A stretch of DNA of 64,000 nt. Source: an uncultured Bacteroidota bacterium. Its GTDB lineage: Bacteria; Bacteroidota; Bacteroidia; UKL13-3. The stretch spans positions 23,568 to 87,567 of the forward strand of contig CAIVZR010000034.1 of assembly GCA_903910445.1 (NCBI GenBank), given 5' to 3'. A program made the position numbers and the translations under genes. Shown here in pieces: positions 53,572-61,509 of this stretch (positions are counted from its first letter, which is position 1; every line of letters begins with the position of its first letter). Below the pieces are notes generated by a model, which was given only the letters and a program-made list of their open reading frames with translations, was not told the origin of the DNA and did not search any database.

Positions 53572-54969
53572 ATGAATGAAATTTTAATAGTCGCGGGTTT
53601 GGGAGTACTAACACTTTTAGCTGAGATCTTCAGTTTTAAAAAGTTCATAGCTCCTATCGTTATTGCCGGACTCTTGGCAACATGGGTAGTGGCAGCATTG
53701 GAGTTAAATGGTAATATTTATTCGAGCTTGAATGCATCGGTTTTAAATATGCTCGATTTTGATCGTTATGCGCAAAGTTTTGTGCTCTTGCTTACTACCA
53801 TTGCCTTACTTTGGGTAATCATCAATTATAATTTCTTCTCCGACGAAAGTAATAAAGCCGATCATTTGTCACTGATACTATTCTCCATGGTAGGTGGATT
53901 TTGTATGGTATCGTATACTAATTTTGTAATGCTCTTCTTGGGAATCGAAATTTTATCTATCCCAATGTATGTATTGGCTGGAAGTAATAAGAGAAGTTTA
54001 AGAAGCAACGAAGCCTCATTGAAATATTTCTTAATGGGTTCGTTCGCTACAGGAATTTTATTGTTTGGTATAGCCTTACTTTATGGAAGCACAGGCTCAT
54101 TTTATGTTTACGATTTACGTGTAAAAACAACAGGAGCCGATTTTGTAATGACCCCAATGTTCACCATCGGAATGGTGATGTTGCTTGCCGCCATGGCCTT
54201 TAAATCATCGGCAGCGCCTTTTCATTTCTGGGCACCCGATGTATATACGGGTTCACCTTCATCGGTAACTTCTTTTATGTCGACCTTCGTAAAAACCAGC
54301 GCCTTGGCTGCTTTCATGCGTTTGTTTTATACTGCCCTTCCATACGTTCCCGAAACCTTCGACCGAATCTTCTTAATACTTATCATAGGCTCCTTATTTC
54401 TTGGAAATATCATCGCGGTTTTTCAAACCAATGCCAAAAGATTATTGGCTTACTCCAGTATTTCGCATGTAGGTTTTATGTTGATGGCCATACGATTTTT
54501 CTCAGAACCAACCAGTGTGGCATCCTTGTTCTTTTATATGGCAGCCTATGCTATCACCACCTTGGCAGCGTTTATGGTATTGAAAATTGTAGAAGAGAAT
54601 TCAGATGGTGATGTTTCAATATCGGCATTTAATGGGTTGGTAAAACGCAATCCGCTTTTGGCGGGGACGCTTACCATTGCACTATTATCGATGGCTGGAA
54701 TTCCTCCTTTAAGTGGATTCTTTGCGAAGTTTAATATCTTATATATCGCGTTACATCATGGTTATTTTTGGCTAGTAATTATTGCCATTTTGGCTTCTTT
54801 GATTGGAGTATATTACTATTTTAAAATTGTGATAGCAATGTTTGCTTCCGAACCAGTACTTGCGCCTATTACCCTTACTGGCAAACAAAAAACACTACTC
54901 CTATTACTTACCTTACTTATTGTAGGAATGGGGCTTAATAGCTTTGTTTTTGATTTGATTCCTTCCTGA
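53572..54969 (+). CDS. nuoN: NADH-quinone oxidoreductase subunit N
   Basis: The 465-residue antiporter-like subunit has MLFLGIEILSIPMYVLAG. It has FKSSAAPFHFWAPDVYTGSPSSVTSFMSTFVKTSALAAFMR and AKRLLAYSSISHVGFMLMAI. The lysine and glutamate positions of the proton channel are kept. It ends the operon; a weak hairpin (AATATCT-CTT-AGATATT, 54980-54996) without a T-run follows. Confidence 0.97.
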   Translation: MNEILIVAGLGVLTLLAEIFSFKKFIAPIVIAGLLATWVVAALELNGNIYSSLNASVLNMLDFDRYAQSFVLLLTTIALLWVIINYNFFSDESNKADHLSLILFSMVGGFCMVSYTNFVMLFLGIEILSIPMYVLAGSNKRSLRSNEASLKYFLMGSFATGILLFGIALLYGSTGSFYVYDLRVKTTGADFVMTPMFTIGMVMLLAAMAFKSSAAPFHFWAPDVYTGSPSSVTSFMSTFVKTSALAAFMRLFYTALPYVPETFDRIFLILIIGSLFLGNIIAVFQTNAKRLLAYSSISHVGFMLMAIRFFSEPTSVASLFFYMAAYAITTLAAFMVLKIVEENSDGDVSISAFNGLVKRNPLLAGTLTIALLSMAGIPPLSGFFAKFNILYIALHHGYFWLVIIAILASLIGVYYYFKIVIAMFASEPVLAPITLTGKQKTLLLLLTLLIVGMGLNSFVFDLIPS

Positions 54970-55103
54970 TTATTCTCTAAATATCTCTTAGATATTCTTC
55001 AAGATGGTGTGCTGTCTTTGTGGATTGTTTTATAATTATTAGAATGGTGTAAAAGTGCTGCCAATTCTTAACAACTTCCGTTTCACATCCTCAATCTAAA
55101 ACT

Positions 55104-55111
55104 TACATTTG
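55104..55111 (+). promoter_or_regulatory. -7 box of the aminotransferase gene
   Basis: TACATTTG followed by CC fits TAnnTTTG; the predicted start is about 10-12 bases before the ATG at 55129. No consensus -33 element is evident. Confidence 0.4.
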
Positions 55112-55128
55112 CCATATTTATATATAAT

Positions 55129-56388
55129 ATGAGCAAGCTTAGCCATCTGGCCGAAACGTTAATCGGGAGTGAAATCGTAAAATTAGGAAACGCAATTAGC
55201 GAACGTATTTCACAAGGAGAGAAAATATACAATTATACCATCGGAGATTTCGATCCGAATATATTTCCAATACCTCAGGAATTAGAAGACTTAATTGTAG
55301 AATCTTACCGATTACATTATACAAATTACCCTGCAGCAGATGGAGTATTAGAATTGCGCCAGGCAATTAGTTCCTTTATAAATAAGCATGAAGGTATCAA
55401 TTATGGCATCAACGAGATACAAGTAGCATCGGGTGGCAGGCCATTGATTTACGCAGTATTTAAAGTGGTGGTGGATGCTGGTGATAAAGTTATATACGCA
55501 GTGCCAAGCTGGAATAATAATCATTATACGCATCTTACCGGTGGGCAACATTGTGTGGTAGAATGTAAAGTGGAAAATCATTTCATGCCCACTGCCGATG
55601 ATATCAGAAACAATATCAAAGGGGCTTCATTAATTTGTTTATGCACCCCACAAAATCCTACAGGTACCACCTTAAAGAAGGAAACACTAGAGGAAATTTG
55701 TGATATCATTTTAGCTGAAAATGCACAACGTGGCGCCGATGAGAAGAAAGTTTACCTGATGTTTGATCAAATGTACTGGACGCTTACCTATGGCGATACC
55801 GTGCATGTAAACCCGGTATCGTTGCGACCAGAAATGAAGGAATACACTATTTTTATTGATGGTATTTCAAAAGCATTTGCATCTACGGGTGTTCGTGTAG
55901 GATGGTCGATGGGCCCTGCAAATGTCATCGCTAAGATGAGAGCCATATTGAGTCATATTGGAGCCTGGGCACCGATGGCAGAGCAAAAGGCAGTTTCGAA
56001 ATATTTGACACAGGAAGAAAATATCCAACGTTATCTAACACAGTTTAAGGCAGAGATTGAAACTCGTCTGAAAGCCTTATATGCTGGCTTCATCGATTTA
56101 AAACAAAAAGGATATCCTTTGGAAGCAGTGGCTCCACAAGCAGCAATATATTTGACTGTTAAAGTTGATTTAGTTGGAAAAAATTCAGCTGATGGAAAGC
56201 TACTCGCAACGCAATCTGATGTTACTTCTTATCTATTAAGCAAAGCCAAACTGGCCGTTGTTCCTTTTTCTGCTTTTGGTGGCAATGCCGAAAACCCTTG
56301 GTACCGCATCAGTGTAGGCACTTGCAAGAAAGAAGAAATCGCAGATATGTTCAGTATTTTAGAACAAGCACTTTCGGAATTGAAGTAG
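55129..56388 (+). CDS. Class I/II PLP-dependent aminotransferase
   Basis: The 419-residue protein has the aminotransferase fold. YTIGDFDPNIFPIP lies at the N-terminus, then YPAADGVLELRQAI, the PLP-contacting TPQNPTGT (Asn177) and FDQMYW with Asp213. The Schiff-base lysine is Lys248 in DGISKAFASTGVRVGWSMG. The C-terminal arginine is in the RISVGTCKKEEI region. The pattern fits aspartate/aromatic-type transaminases; the amino acid used is unknown. It stands alone between the nuo operon and the repeat region. Confidence 0.88.
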   Translation: MSKLSHLAETLIGSEIVKLGNAISERISQGEKIYNYTIGDFDPNIFPIPQELEDLIVESYRLHYTNYPAADGVLELRQAISSFINKHEGINYGINEIQVASGGRPLIYAVFKVVVDAGDKVIYAVPSWNNNHYTHLTGGQHCVVECKVENHFMPTADDIRNNIKGASLICLCTPQNPTGTTLKKETLEEICDIILAENAQRGADEKKVYLMFDQMYWTLTYGDTVHVNPVSLRPEMKEYTIFIDGISKAFASTGVRVGWSMGPANVIAKMRAILSHIGAWAPMAEQKAVSKYLTQEENIQRYLTQFKAEIETRLKALYAGFIDLKQKGYPLEAVAPQAAIYLTVKVDLVGKNSADGKLLATQSDVTSYLLSKAKLAVVPFSAFGGNAENPWYRISVGTCKKEEIADMFSILEQALSELK

Positions 56389-56476
56389 GAATTATAGATA
56401 GCAGAGCTGAGTGAAGGGCCTACTTAAGAATCACTTTGCAATATTTTATTTTTTAATTTTCACCCTAACACCTATT

Positions 56477-57392
56477 CAAACGTTCCTCTGGAACGTCAGT
56501 TGGGGGGGCGTGGTTATTCTACCCACCAGATGTTCCGAAGGAACATAATACAACACCCTCCATAATTCAATTTTCAAATAATAAATTACTCTTGTATTTC
56601 TGCCCTGTAGGGGCTTATCGTGGGTAATAATTTGCCCTCCCCTGCATTCTGCCCTGTAGGGGCAAATCGTGTTGAAATTCATTGATTCGTTATCTCTCCA
56701 ATTGGGAATAATTACACAGATTTTTATTGAATGTTATTTGTTATAATTTATAAATCACGGTTGTTCAACACGATTGGTTCCTACGGAACAGTCCAGAGAG
56801 GGAGAATTTCAATTGCTACCCACGATAAGTTCCTACGGAACAAACCAAATCACGATATTAAATTATAATTCGAATTATCATTGCTCCTGTATTATGTCCC
56901 CATAGGGACATTTGGTGGGTAACAAAAATCAATGTGAGAGTGAATTGTAAGAACGTAGAGAATACAGCATAAATAATGAAATTATCATTGCGGTTGTATT
57001 ATGTCCCCATAGGGACATTTGGTGGGTAACAAAAATCAATGTGAGAGTGAAGTGTAAGAACGTAGAGAATATAGCATAAATAATGAAATTATCATTGCTC
57101 TTGTATTATGTCCCATTAGGAACATTTGGTGGGTAACAAAAATCAGTGTGAGAGTGAAGTGTGAGAACGTAGAGTATACAGCATAAATAATGAAATTATC
57201 ATTGCTCCTGTATTATGTCCCCATAGGGACATTTGGTGGGTAACAAAAATCAATGTGAGAGTGAAGTGTGAGAACGTAGAGTATACAGCATAAATAATGA
57301 AATTATCATTGCGGCTGTATTATGTCCCGATAGGGACATTTGGTGGGTAGAAAACCACGCCCCCTGTATTGACGTGCCGTAGGTACGTTTGA
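56477..57392. repeat. Hairpin-rich repeat region with inverted ends
   Basis: About twelve short hairpins lie in this gene-free stretch, mostly 5-7 bp stems with 3-5 base loops. Examples are ACGTTCC/GGAACGT at 56480-56496, ATGTTCC/GGAACAT at 56530-56546, TGCCC/GGGCA at 56650-56664, GTTCC/GGAAC at 56777-56789 and 56829-56841, and ATGTCCC/GGGACAT at 56894-56911 and in later copies. Most are next to GTGGGTA or its complement TACCCAC. The first 77 bases (56477-56553) are an imperfect inverted copy of the last 77 (57316-57392). Stem sequences differ between copies, but pairing is kept. No gene is seen from 56389 to 57553. Confidence 0.8.
56891..57347 (+). repeat. Tandem array of five ~107-bp units
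   Basis: A 29-base core (ATTATGTCCC, a four-base loop, GGGACAT, then TTGGTGGG) starts at 56891, 56998, 57105, 57212 and 57320, giving periods of 107, 107, 107 and 108. The 78-base stretch between cores is nearly identical too (AACGTAGAG, CAGCATAAATAATGAAATTATCATTG), so the whole unit is duplicated in tandem; the last unit is cut after the core. The third unit has a damaged hairpin (CATTAGGAACAT). Confidence 0.9.
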
Positions 57393-57532
57393 AGGTTCTG
57401 TATTGCTGAATCACGAACGCTAATCTTTAATATTTGTTTTTCATCACAATCTTAAATCTCCTAATCTTCAAGAAAAATTGGCATGTCATTTATTTTTGAT
57501 GTTTCCCCAACCATTTTCCTTTTATATTTGTC

Positions 57533-57540
57533 TAATTACT
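57533..57540 (+). promoter_or_regulatory. -7 box of the envelope protein/cytochrome peroxidase unit
   Basis: TATATTTG is an exact consensus match 13 bases before the ATG at 57554; the nearest TTTG is too far upstream to be a standard -33 element. Confidence 0.45.
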
Positions 57541-57553
57541 ATATAGCTCGTTC

Positions 57554-58207
57554 ATGCAACTGAAACTACTGCTTCTATTACTTATGTCCTCGATGACGGT
57601 TTTCTCTCAAACAGATTCCACTACGAAGAATAATGTCAATCATAAATTCGAATTGAGTTTGAATATTACCACCAGCATTTCCAATTTCTTTGGGAATAGT
57701 AATTCCAATTCACTCCTGGCAGATCCGTATTTAATCGGAATAAAATATCAGCTCAAACCCAATTATTATTTGCGCTGTGGAGCAAATATTAAATCGCGCA
57801 AAGTCACTGAAAATTTTGGTCAGCGTAATGTAGTGGAGAATAATGAGCAACTACGAGTAGGAGTGGAGAAGAGAATTCCAGTTACGTCTAAAATATTTTT
57901 CTATCCAGGTATCGACCTTGTTGGAGGTTACTTTTATTCGGATGTTCAAACTTTCGATGGCATTTCTAATACGCAAATACAAGCCAAACAAACCACCATT
58001 GGCGGCGGCCCCATGATTGGATTGCTTTATCAAATTAACCAACGATTGGCTATCTCCACCGAAGCCGCACTCTACTATCAAAACCTCACTACACAGCGCT
58101 ATATGAGTCTTGGATTCCCCGATCCAACGCCCATCAAACGCACCGAACATGGCTATACTATCTTGCCTATCATCCCTTCATCTATTTATATTACTATAAA
58201 ATTATAA
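57554..58207 (+). CDS. Outer-membrane beta-barrel-like protein
   Basis: The 217-residue protein has a signal peptide (LKLLLLLLMSSMTVFSQ). The rest is a series of alternating strands, such as YLIGIKYQLKPNYYLRCGANI, FFYPGIDLVGGYFY and RLAISTEAALYYQNL, ending in SSIYITIKL. An aromatic/hydrophobic C-terminal strand of this kind is typical of small outer-membrane barrels. Family not recognised. Only three bases separate it from the next gene, which encodes a protein of the same general build, so the two are probably a pair. Confidence 0.65.
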   Translation: MQLKLLLLLLMSSMTVFSQTDSTTKNNVNHKFELSLNITTSISNFFGNSNSNSLLADPYLIGIKYQLKPNYYLRCGANIKSRKVTENFGQRNVVENNEQLRVGVEKRIPVTSKIFFYPGIDLVGGYFYSDVQTFDGISNTQIQAKQTTIGGGPMIGLLYQINQRLAISTEAALYYQNLTTQRYMSLGFPDPTPIKRTEHGYTILPIIPSSIYITIKL

Positions 58208-58210
58208 TAC

Positions 58211-58801
58211 ATGAAGCGAATTATCATCACATATATTTTAGGTATGCTACTCGCATTGCCTGCCATGGCTCAGAAATCGAAAAACGCTTCCGATTCTGCA
58301 AAAATTGTGACCCACGAAAGGCAAGTGAATTTTAATATGACGCCTTTTACAGCACAATTTATACCTTTCAATGCCATCAACCCACTCACCACTGGGCCGG
58401 TGAATATTGGCGCGAAGATATTTTCAAATAATGTAGGATACCGTTTTGGAATCGGCGTTAATATTAACGATGGGAATAGCAATCAGAATATGCATTTTAA
58501 TATGCGTAATGGATATGAAATACGAAGAAGCATCAATAACCAGTGGAATTATTCACATGGTTGTGATGCCATCCTTTCTCTCGGAAATTTAAATCTTCCA
58601 GGAAATACCAGTGAAAATGGTCAGGTGATGGTAGGACTCGCACCGTTTTGGGGCGTGGAATACTGCTTCTCTAAGAACCTCAGCATCTCCACAGAGACCA
58701 GCTTGCTCATTGGCATCTCTTCGGGTAATTTTTTCGACAGTAACCCGTTTCGTTTACAATTTATACCGCCCATCGCTTTATATTTAAATCTAAAACACTA
58801 A
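58211..58801 (+). CDS. Outer-membrane beta-rich protein, partner of the preceding gene
   Basis: The 196-residue protein has a signal peptide (YILGMLLALPAMAQ) and strand-rich repeats (NIGAKIFSNNVGYRFGIGVNI, GVEYCFSKNLSISTETSLLIG) ending IPPIALYLNLKH. The phrase LSISTETSLL parallels LAISTEAALY in the upstream protein, suggesting the two are distant paralogues. Function unknown. The next gene, 42 bases on, encodes a periplasmic di-heme peroxidase. Confidence 0.65.
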   Translation: MKRIIITYILGMLLALPAMAQKSKNASDSAKIVTHERQVNFNMTPFTAQFIPFNAINPLTTGPVNIGAKIFSNNVGYRFGIGVNINDGNSNQNMHFNMRNGYEIRRSINNQWNYSHGCDAILSLGNLNLPGNTSENGQVMVGLAPFWGVEYCFSKNLSISTETSLLIGISSGNFFDSNPFRLQFIPPIALYLNLKH

Positions 58802-58843
58802 ATTTACCTTTTAACCGTTATTCAAACAAAAATTCATCAACCC

Positions 58844-60028
58844 ATGAAAAAGTATCTTGTAACGTTTTTATTAGTTTCCACCGTTCTTGGAATCAGCAGC
58901 TTTATGAGTTGCGGCAAAATTAATACGCCTCCAAATCCCAATGCCAGCGCACCTAAATTACCCGCTTCTGTTTACGATTATTTACACGTGCATGTTAGCG
59001 GTAACTTCTTCGCCAATTTTATGGGAAGTGGTACTAAAGACTTGGAGTTGAGTGAAGTTTTACAATTCTCCCCCAACCAAAATATGAAGGTTACCAATGA
59101 AGGTGCGACATTAGGAAGGGTCTTGTTCTATGATAAAATCATGTCGCTCAATAACTCCATCGCCTGTGCTTCTTGTCATAAACAAAGCAGTGCATTCTCC
59201 GATGGAATGGCGAGCAGTGAAGGCTTTGGAGGTAAATTCACGCCCCGCAATTCGATGAGTATCGTAAACCCATTCTTCAATAATAATATGTTTTGGGATT
59301 CACGTACCCCTACCGTTAAACAACTCACCTTGCAACCAGTATTCAACCACTTAGAGATGGGTATGGAATCGATGGATAAACTCATTGCCAAGATTGCCAA
59401 AACAAGTTACTATCCTGCCTTATTCAAAGGCGCATACGGAACAGAGGAAGTGAACGCAGAAAGAATTTCGGATGCCATGACTCAGTTTTTATGCTCGATG
59501 ATTAGTGCCAACTCTAAATTTGATAAAGGTGAAGAAGATAATTTTGCAAGCTTCACAAGCATCGAAAAACATGGTAAAGATTTGTTTTTTGGAACCACTG
59601 CTAAATGCAGCCAATGCCATGCAGGAGGCAATTTCAGCGCTCCCGATTTCCCAGGTGGCGATTATGGAACGCCTCCTAATGGTGGCGCCGACAGAAAAGG
59701 AACTGCCAATATTGGTCTCGATAAAGTGTATCGCGATAATGGAAAAGCGGATGGACAATTCCGTATTCCTTCTCTAAGAAATATAGCACTCACCGCGCCT
59801 TATATGCACGATGGTCGCTTCACCAGCCTCGACCAGGTGATAGAACACTATAATAGCGGAATTCAAAATCATCCTTCTCTTGACCCTAAATTGAAAGGCT
59901 CGAATGGAATGCCTCAGCGCCTCAACTTATCCGACTACGATAAGATTGCTTTGGTAGCATTTCTAAAAACCCTTACAGACCAGCAATTGCTCACCGATCA
60001 GAAATTCTCTGATCCATTTGCCAATTGA
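58844..60028 (+). CDS. Di-heme cytochrome c peroxidase family lipoprotein (Ccp/MauG type)
   Basis: The 394-residue protein has a lipobox-like FMSC (Cys23) after the signal sequence, and two c-type heme motifs, C108-A-S-C-H112 and C255-S-Q-C-H259. RVLFYDKIMSLNNSIACASCHKQ is typical of bacterial cytochrome c peroxidases. PSLRNIALTAPYMHDGRF near the C-terminus carries the conserved methionine region. It reduces hydrogen peroxide in the periplasm or, in MauG-like members, oxidises a partner protein. It ends the three-gene unit with the beta-barrel pair and is followed by a strong terminator. Confidence 0.9.
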   Translation: MKKYLVTFLLVSTVLGISSFMSCGKINTPPNPNASAPKLPASVYDYLHVHVSGNFFANFMGSGTKDLELSEVLQFSPNQNMKVTNEGATLGRVLFYDKIMSLNNSIACASCHKQSSAFSDGMASSEGFGGKFTPRNSMSIVNPFFNNNMFWDSRTPTVKQLTLQPVFNHLEMGMESMDKLIAKIAKTSYYPALFKGAYGTEEVNAERISDAMTQFLCSMISANSKFDKGEEDNFASFTSIEKHGKDLFFGTTAKCSQCHAGGNFSAPDFPGGDYGTPPNGGADRKGTANIGLDKVYRDNGKADGQFRIPSLRNIALTAPYMHDGRFTSLDQVIEHYNSGIQNHPSLDPKLKGSNGMPQRLNLSDYDKIALVAFLKTLTDQQLLTDQKFSDPFAN

Positions 60029-60055
60029 TTTGAGGAGACATACGACAGAAGACTG

Positions 60056-60099
60056 GACGACATAAGACAAGAGCATATCTGGTCTTATGTCGTCTTTTT
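60056..60099 (+). terminator. Intrinsic terminator after the cytochrome c peroxidase gene
   Basis: A perfect 13-bp stem GACGACATAAGAC/GTCTTATGTCGTC (60056-60068 with 60082-60094) is followed by TTTTTCTTTT. The stem is unusually long for this window. Confidence 0.85.
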
Positions 60100-60144
60100 C
60101 TTTTCCCCCAACCGATTTACGATTCCCGTCTTCCATCGTTTTCT

Positions 60145-60300
60145 TTTCTCACACTACTAACTCTCGTCCGCCGTTGCGTCTCCGACCAACGGCCCCGGAG
60201 CTTCTAGTATAGCAATCTATTATTGTTAGAAATTCAATTAGTGGGATTATATTTGATTACAATTAAATTATAAATTGAAGGTCGAGAGGATGGTGGAAAT
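60145..60300. repeat. Copy A of a ~150-bp direct repeat with internal hairpin
   Basis: It begins with TCACACTACTAA, contains the hairpin GCCGTTG-n10-CAACGGC (60170-60193) and continues through AGTATAGCAATCTATT to GGTCGAGAGGATGGTGG. It matches copy B at 61112-61264 in order and spacing; the first 85 bases are clearly similar, the rest more weakly. The two copies flank the SH3-like gene at 60387. Confidence 0.75.
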
Positions 60301-60386
60301 TGATCCTAACTATTCTATTGGGTGTTAAAATTAATTTTTTAGTTTCACCCTTTTTTTATTCTTTGCATTCTTTTAAGTTAATTATT

Positions 60387-61106
60387 ATGGAGAAATCAAA
60401 CAGTTGGACTTGGATTTTTGTTATCATCGCCCTATTTGTATTGTATCAAACCAATCCCTCTTTGGCCGACCATAGAGCTGAAGCGAAAAAAGAAATATCA
60501 AGTTCATTAAGCAAGAATCTAGCGGCGTCAACCAGTAACTTTTGGGTAAAAGAGTTTGGAGCAATGCTTGGTATAGCAGCAGTGGAGGAGAGTCTCGACC
60601 AATCAATTACTAGAAATAATTATTATTTCTTTTCTACCACTCACTTTTCAATGTATGGAATAAATGAAACCATTGGTTTAGGAATTCTTGGAAAGGTGTT
60701 TATTTCAAATTCGGTGAATAAGGAAGTTGATAAATTATTCAATAAAGGTAAGGACTTACTTAATACGGATAACAAATCGAATGAACAAGGCTCAAATCAC
60801 ACCAATCTTCCTGCGGATACGAATGTTACCATCGAAAATTCTAATGATGAGAATAACGACAAATCCACCAATGACAACAATATAGCTGTAGGACAACAAT
60901 ATGAGGTTCTCGCAAGTCCATCTTTTCCTGTAACTATCTACAATACCCCTGACGATGTCGATAAATCAAATCAAGAGTTCAAATCGAGCTTGACGGTGAC
61001 AGTTAAAAAAATCAGAAATGGATATGCTTACGTAATTTATAACGACGCTGAAAGTAGCGAAGATTTCATTGAAGGCTGGATTCGGGTTGATGAATTATCA
61101 AATTAG
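60387..61106 (+). CDS. Exported/anchored protein with C-terminal SH3-like domain
   Basis: The frame is open back to a TTG at 60300, but the ATG at 60387 (MEKSNSWTWIFVII) directly begins an N-terminal membrane helix and is preferred (239 residues). After the helix, TNPSLADHRAEAKKEISS resembles the start of DUF4359-type proteins. A low-complexity Asn/Asp/Ser linker follows (about residues 130-165). The last 70 residues (VGQQYEVLASPSFPVTIYNTP through EGWIRVDEL) look like a bacterial SH3 domain. Function unknown. It lies between two direct repeats and is not part of an obvious operon. Confidence 0.6.
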   Translation: MEKSNSWTWIFVIIALFVLYQTNPSLADHRAEAKKEISSSLSKNLAASTSNFWVKEFGAMLGIAAVEESLDQSITRNNYYFFSTTHFSMYGINETIGLGILGKVFISNSVNKEVDKLFNKGKDLLNTDNKSNEQGSNHTNLPADTNVTIENSNDENNDKSTNDNNIAVGQQYEVLASPSFPVTIYNTPDDVDKSNQEFKSSLTVTVKKIRNGYAYVIYNDAESSEDFIEGWIRVDELSN

Positions 61107-61111
61107 GTGAT

Positions 61112-61264
61112 TTTCACACTACTAAAACTGCGTCCGCCGTTGCGTCTCCGACCAACGGCCTCCTAACTTCAAGTATATCAATCTATTCTTGGTTGTGGTT
61201 CAAGTGGCTAGTGTGTAGTTCTCTTCAATAAAGTAATACATTGTAGGCCGAAAGGATAATGCGG
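61112..61264. repeat. Copy B of the ~150-bp direct repeat
   Basis: It has the same TCACACTACTAA start, an identical hairpin GCCGTTG-n10-CAACGGC (61136-61159) and AGTATATCAATCTATT, ending near GGCCGAAAGGATAATGCGG. It lies immediately after the stop of the SH3-like gene. The spacer 61107-61509 holds this copy, inverted hairpin copy C and a small tandem repeat, and no gene. Confidence 0.75.
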
Positions 61265-61287
61265 TCGTTGGTCGGAGACGCAACGAC
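61264..61287. repeat. Copy C: inverted hairpin with compensatory change
   Basis: GTCGTTG-n10-CAACGAC is the reverse complement of the copy A/B hairpin region except for one stem pair (C-G replaced by T-A), so pairing is kept. Copies B and C face each other about 100 bases apart, like the paired REPs of a BIME. Confidence 0.75.
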
Positions 61288-61383
61288 GGACACTTGGTTT
61301 CAAGGTCGAAGGGGTTCTCGTGGACACAGTATTGATTATATCAACCAATAAATACCTAGAAGGTCGAAGTATTTCGAGATTCC

Positions 61384-61410
61384 ACTCACTACTCACTACT
61401 CACTACTCAC
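61384..61410. repeat. Short 7-bp tandem repeat
   Basis: CTCACTA is repeated in tandem three times with a partial fourth copy. It lies between hairpin copy C and the helicase promoter box and has no evident function. Confidence 0.7.
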
Positions 61411-61444
61411 AAATCACCACGCACCGTCCCAAGAAATAAAAGCG

Positions 61445-61452
61445 TATCTTTG
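61445..61452 (+). promoter_or_regulatory. -7 box of the DEAD-box helicase gene
   Basis: TATCTTTG followed by CAC matches the consensus; the predicted leader is about 50 bases. No consensus -33 element is seen upstream, where the tandem repeat lies. Confidence 0.45.
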
Positions 61453-61509
61453 CACTTTAATATCAATCAAGAATATTCGTAATAAAAAATATTCTTCCCC
61501 CATTATTTC

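Noticed and set aside
56476..56682. 68-codon minus-strand reading frame inside the repeat region
   Set aside because: It is composed of the hairpin repeats themselves and shows no protein-like composition or start signals.
56891..57347. Regular repeats that could suggest a CRISPR array
   Set aside because: The stretches between the 29-base cores are nearly identical to one another and 78 bases long, so they are not spacers. There are no cas genes in the window.
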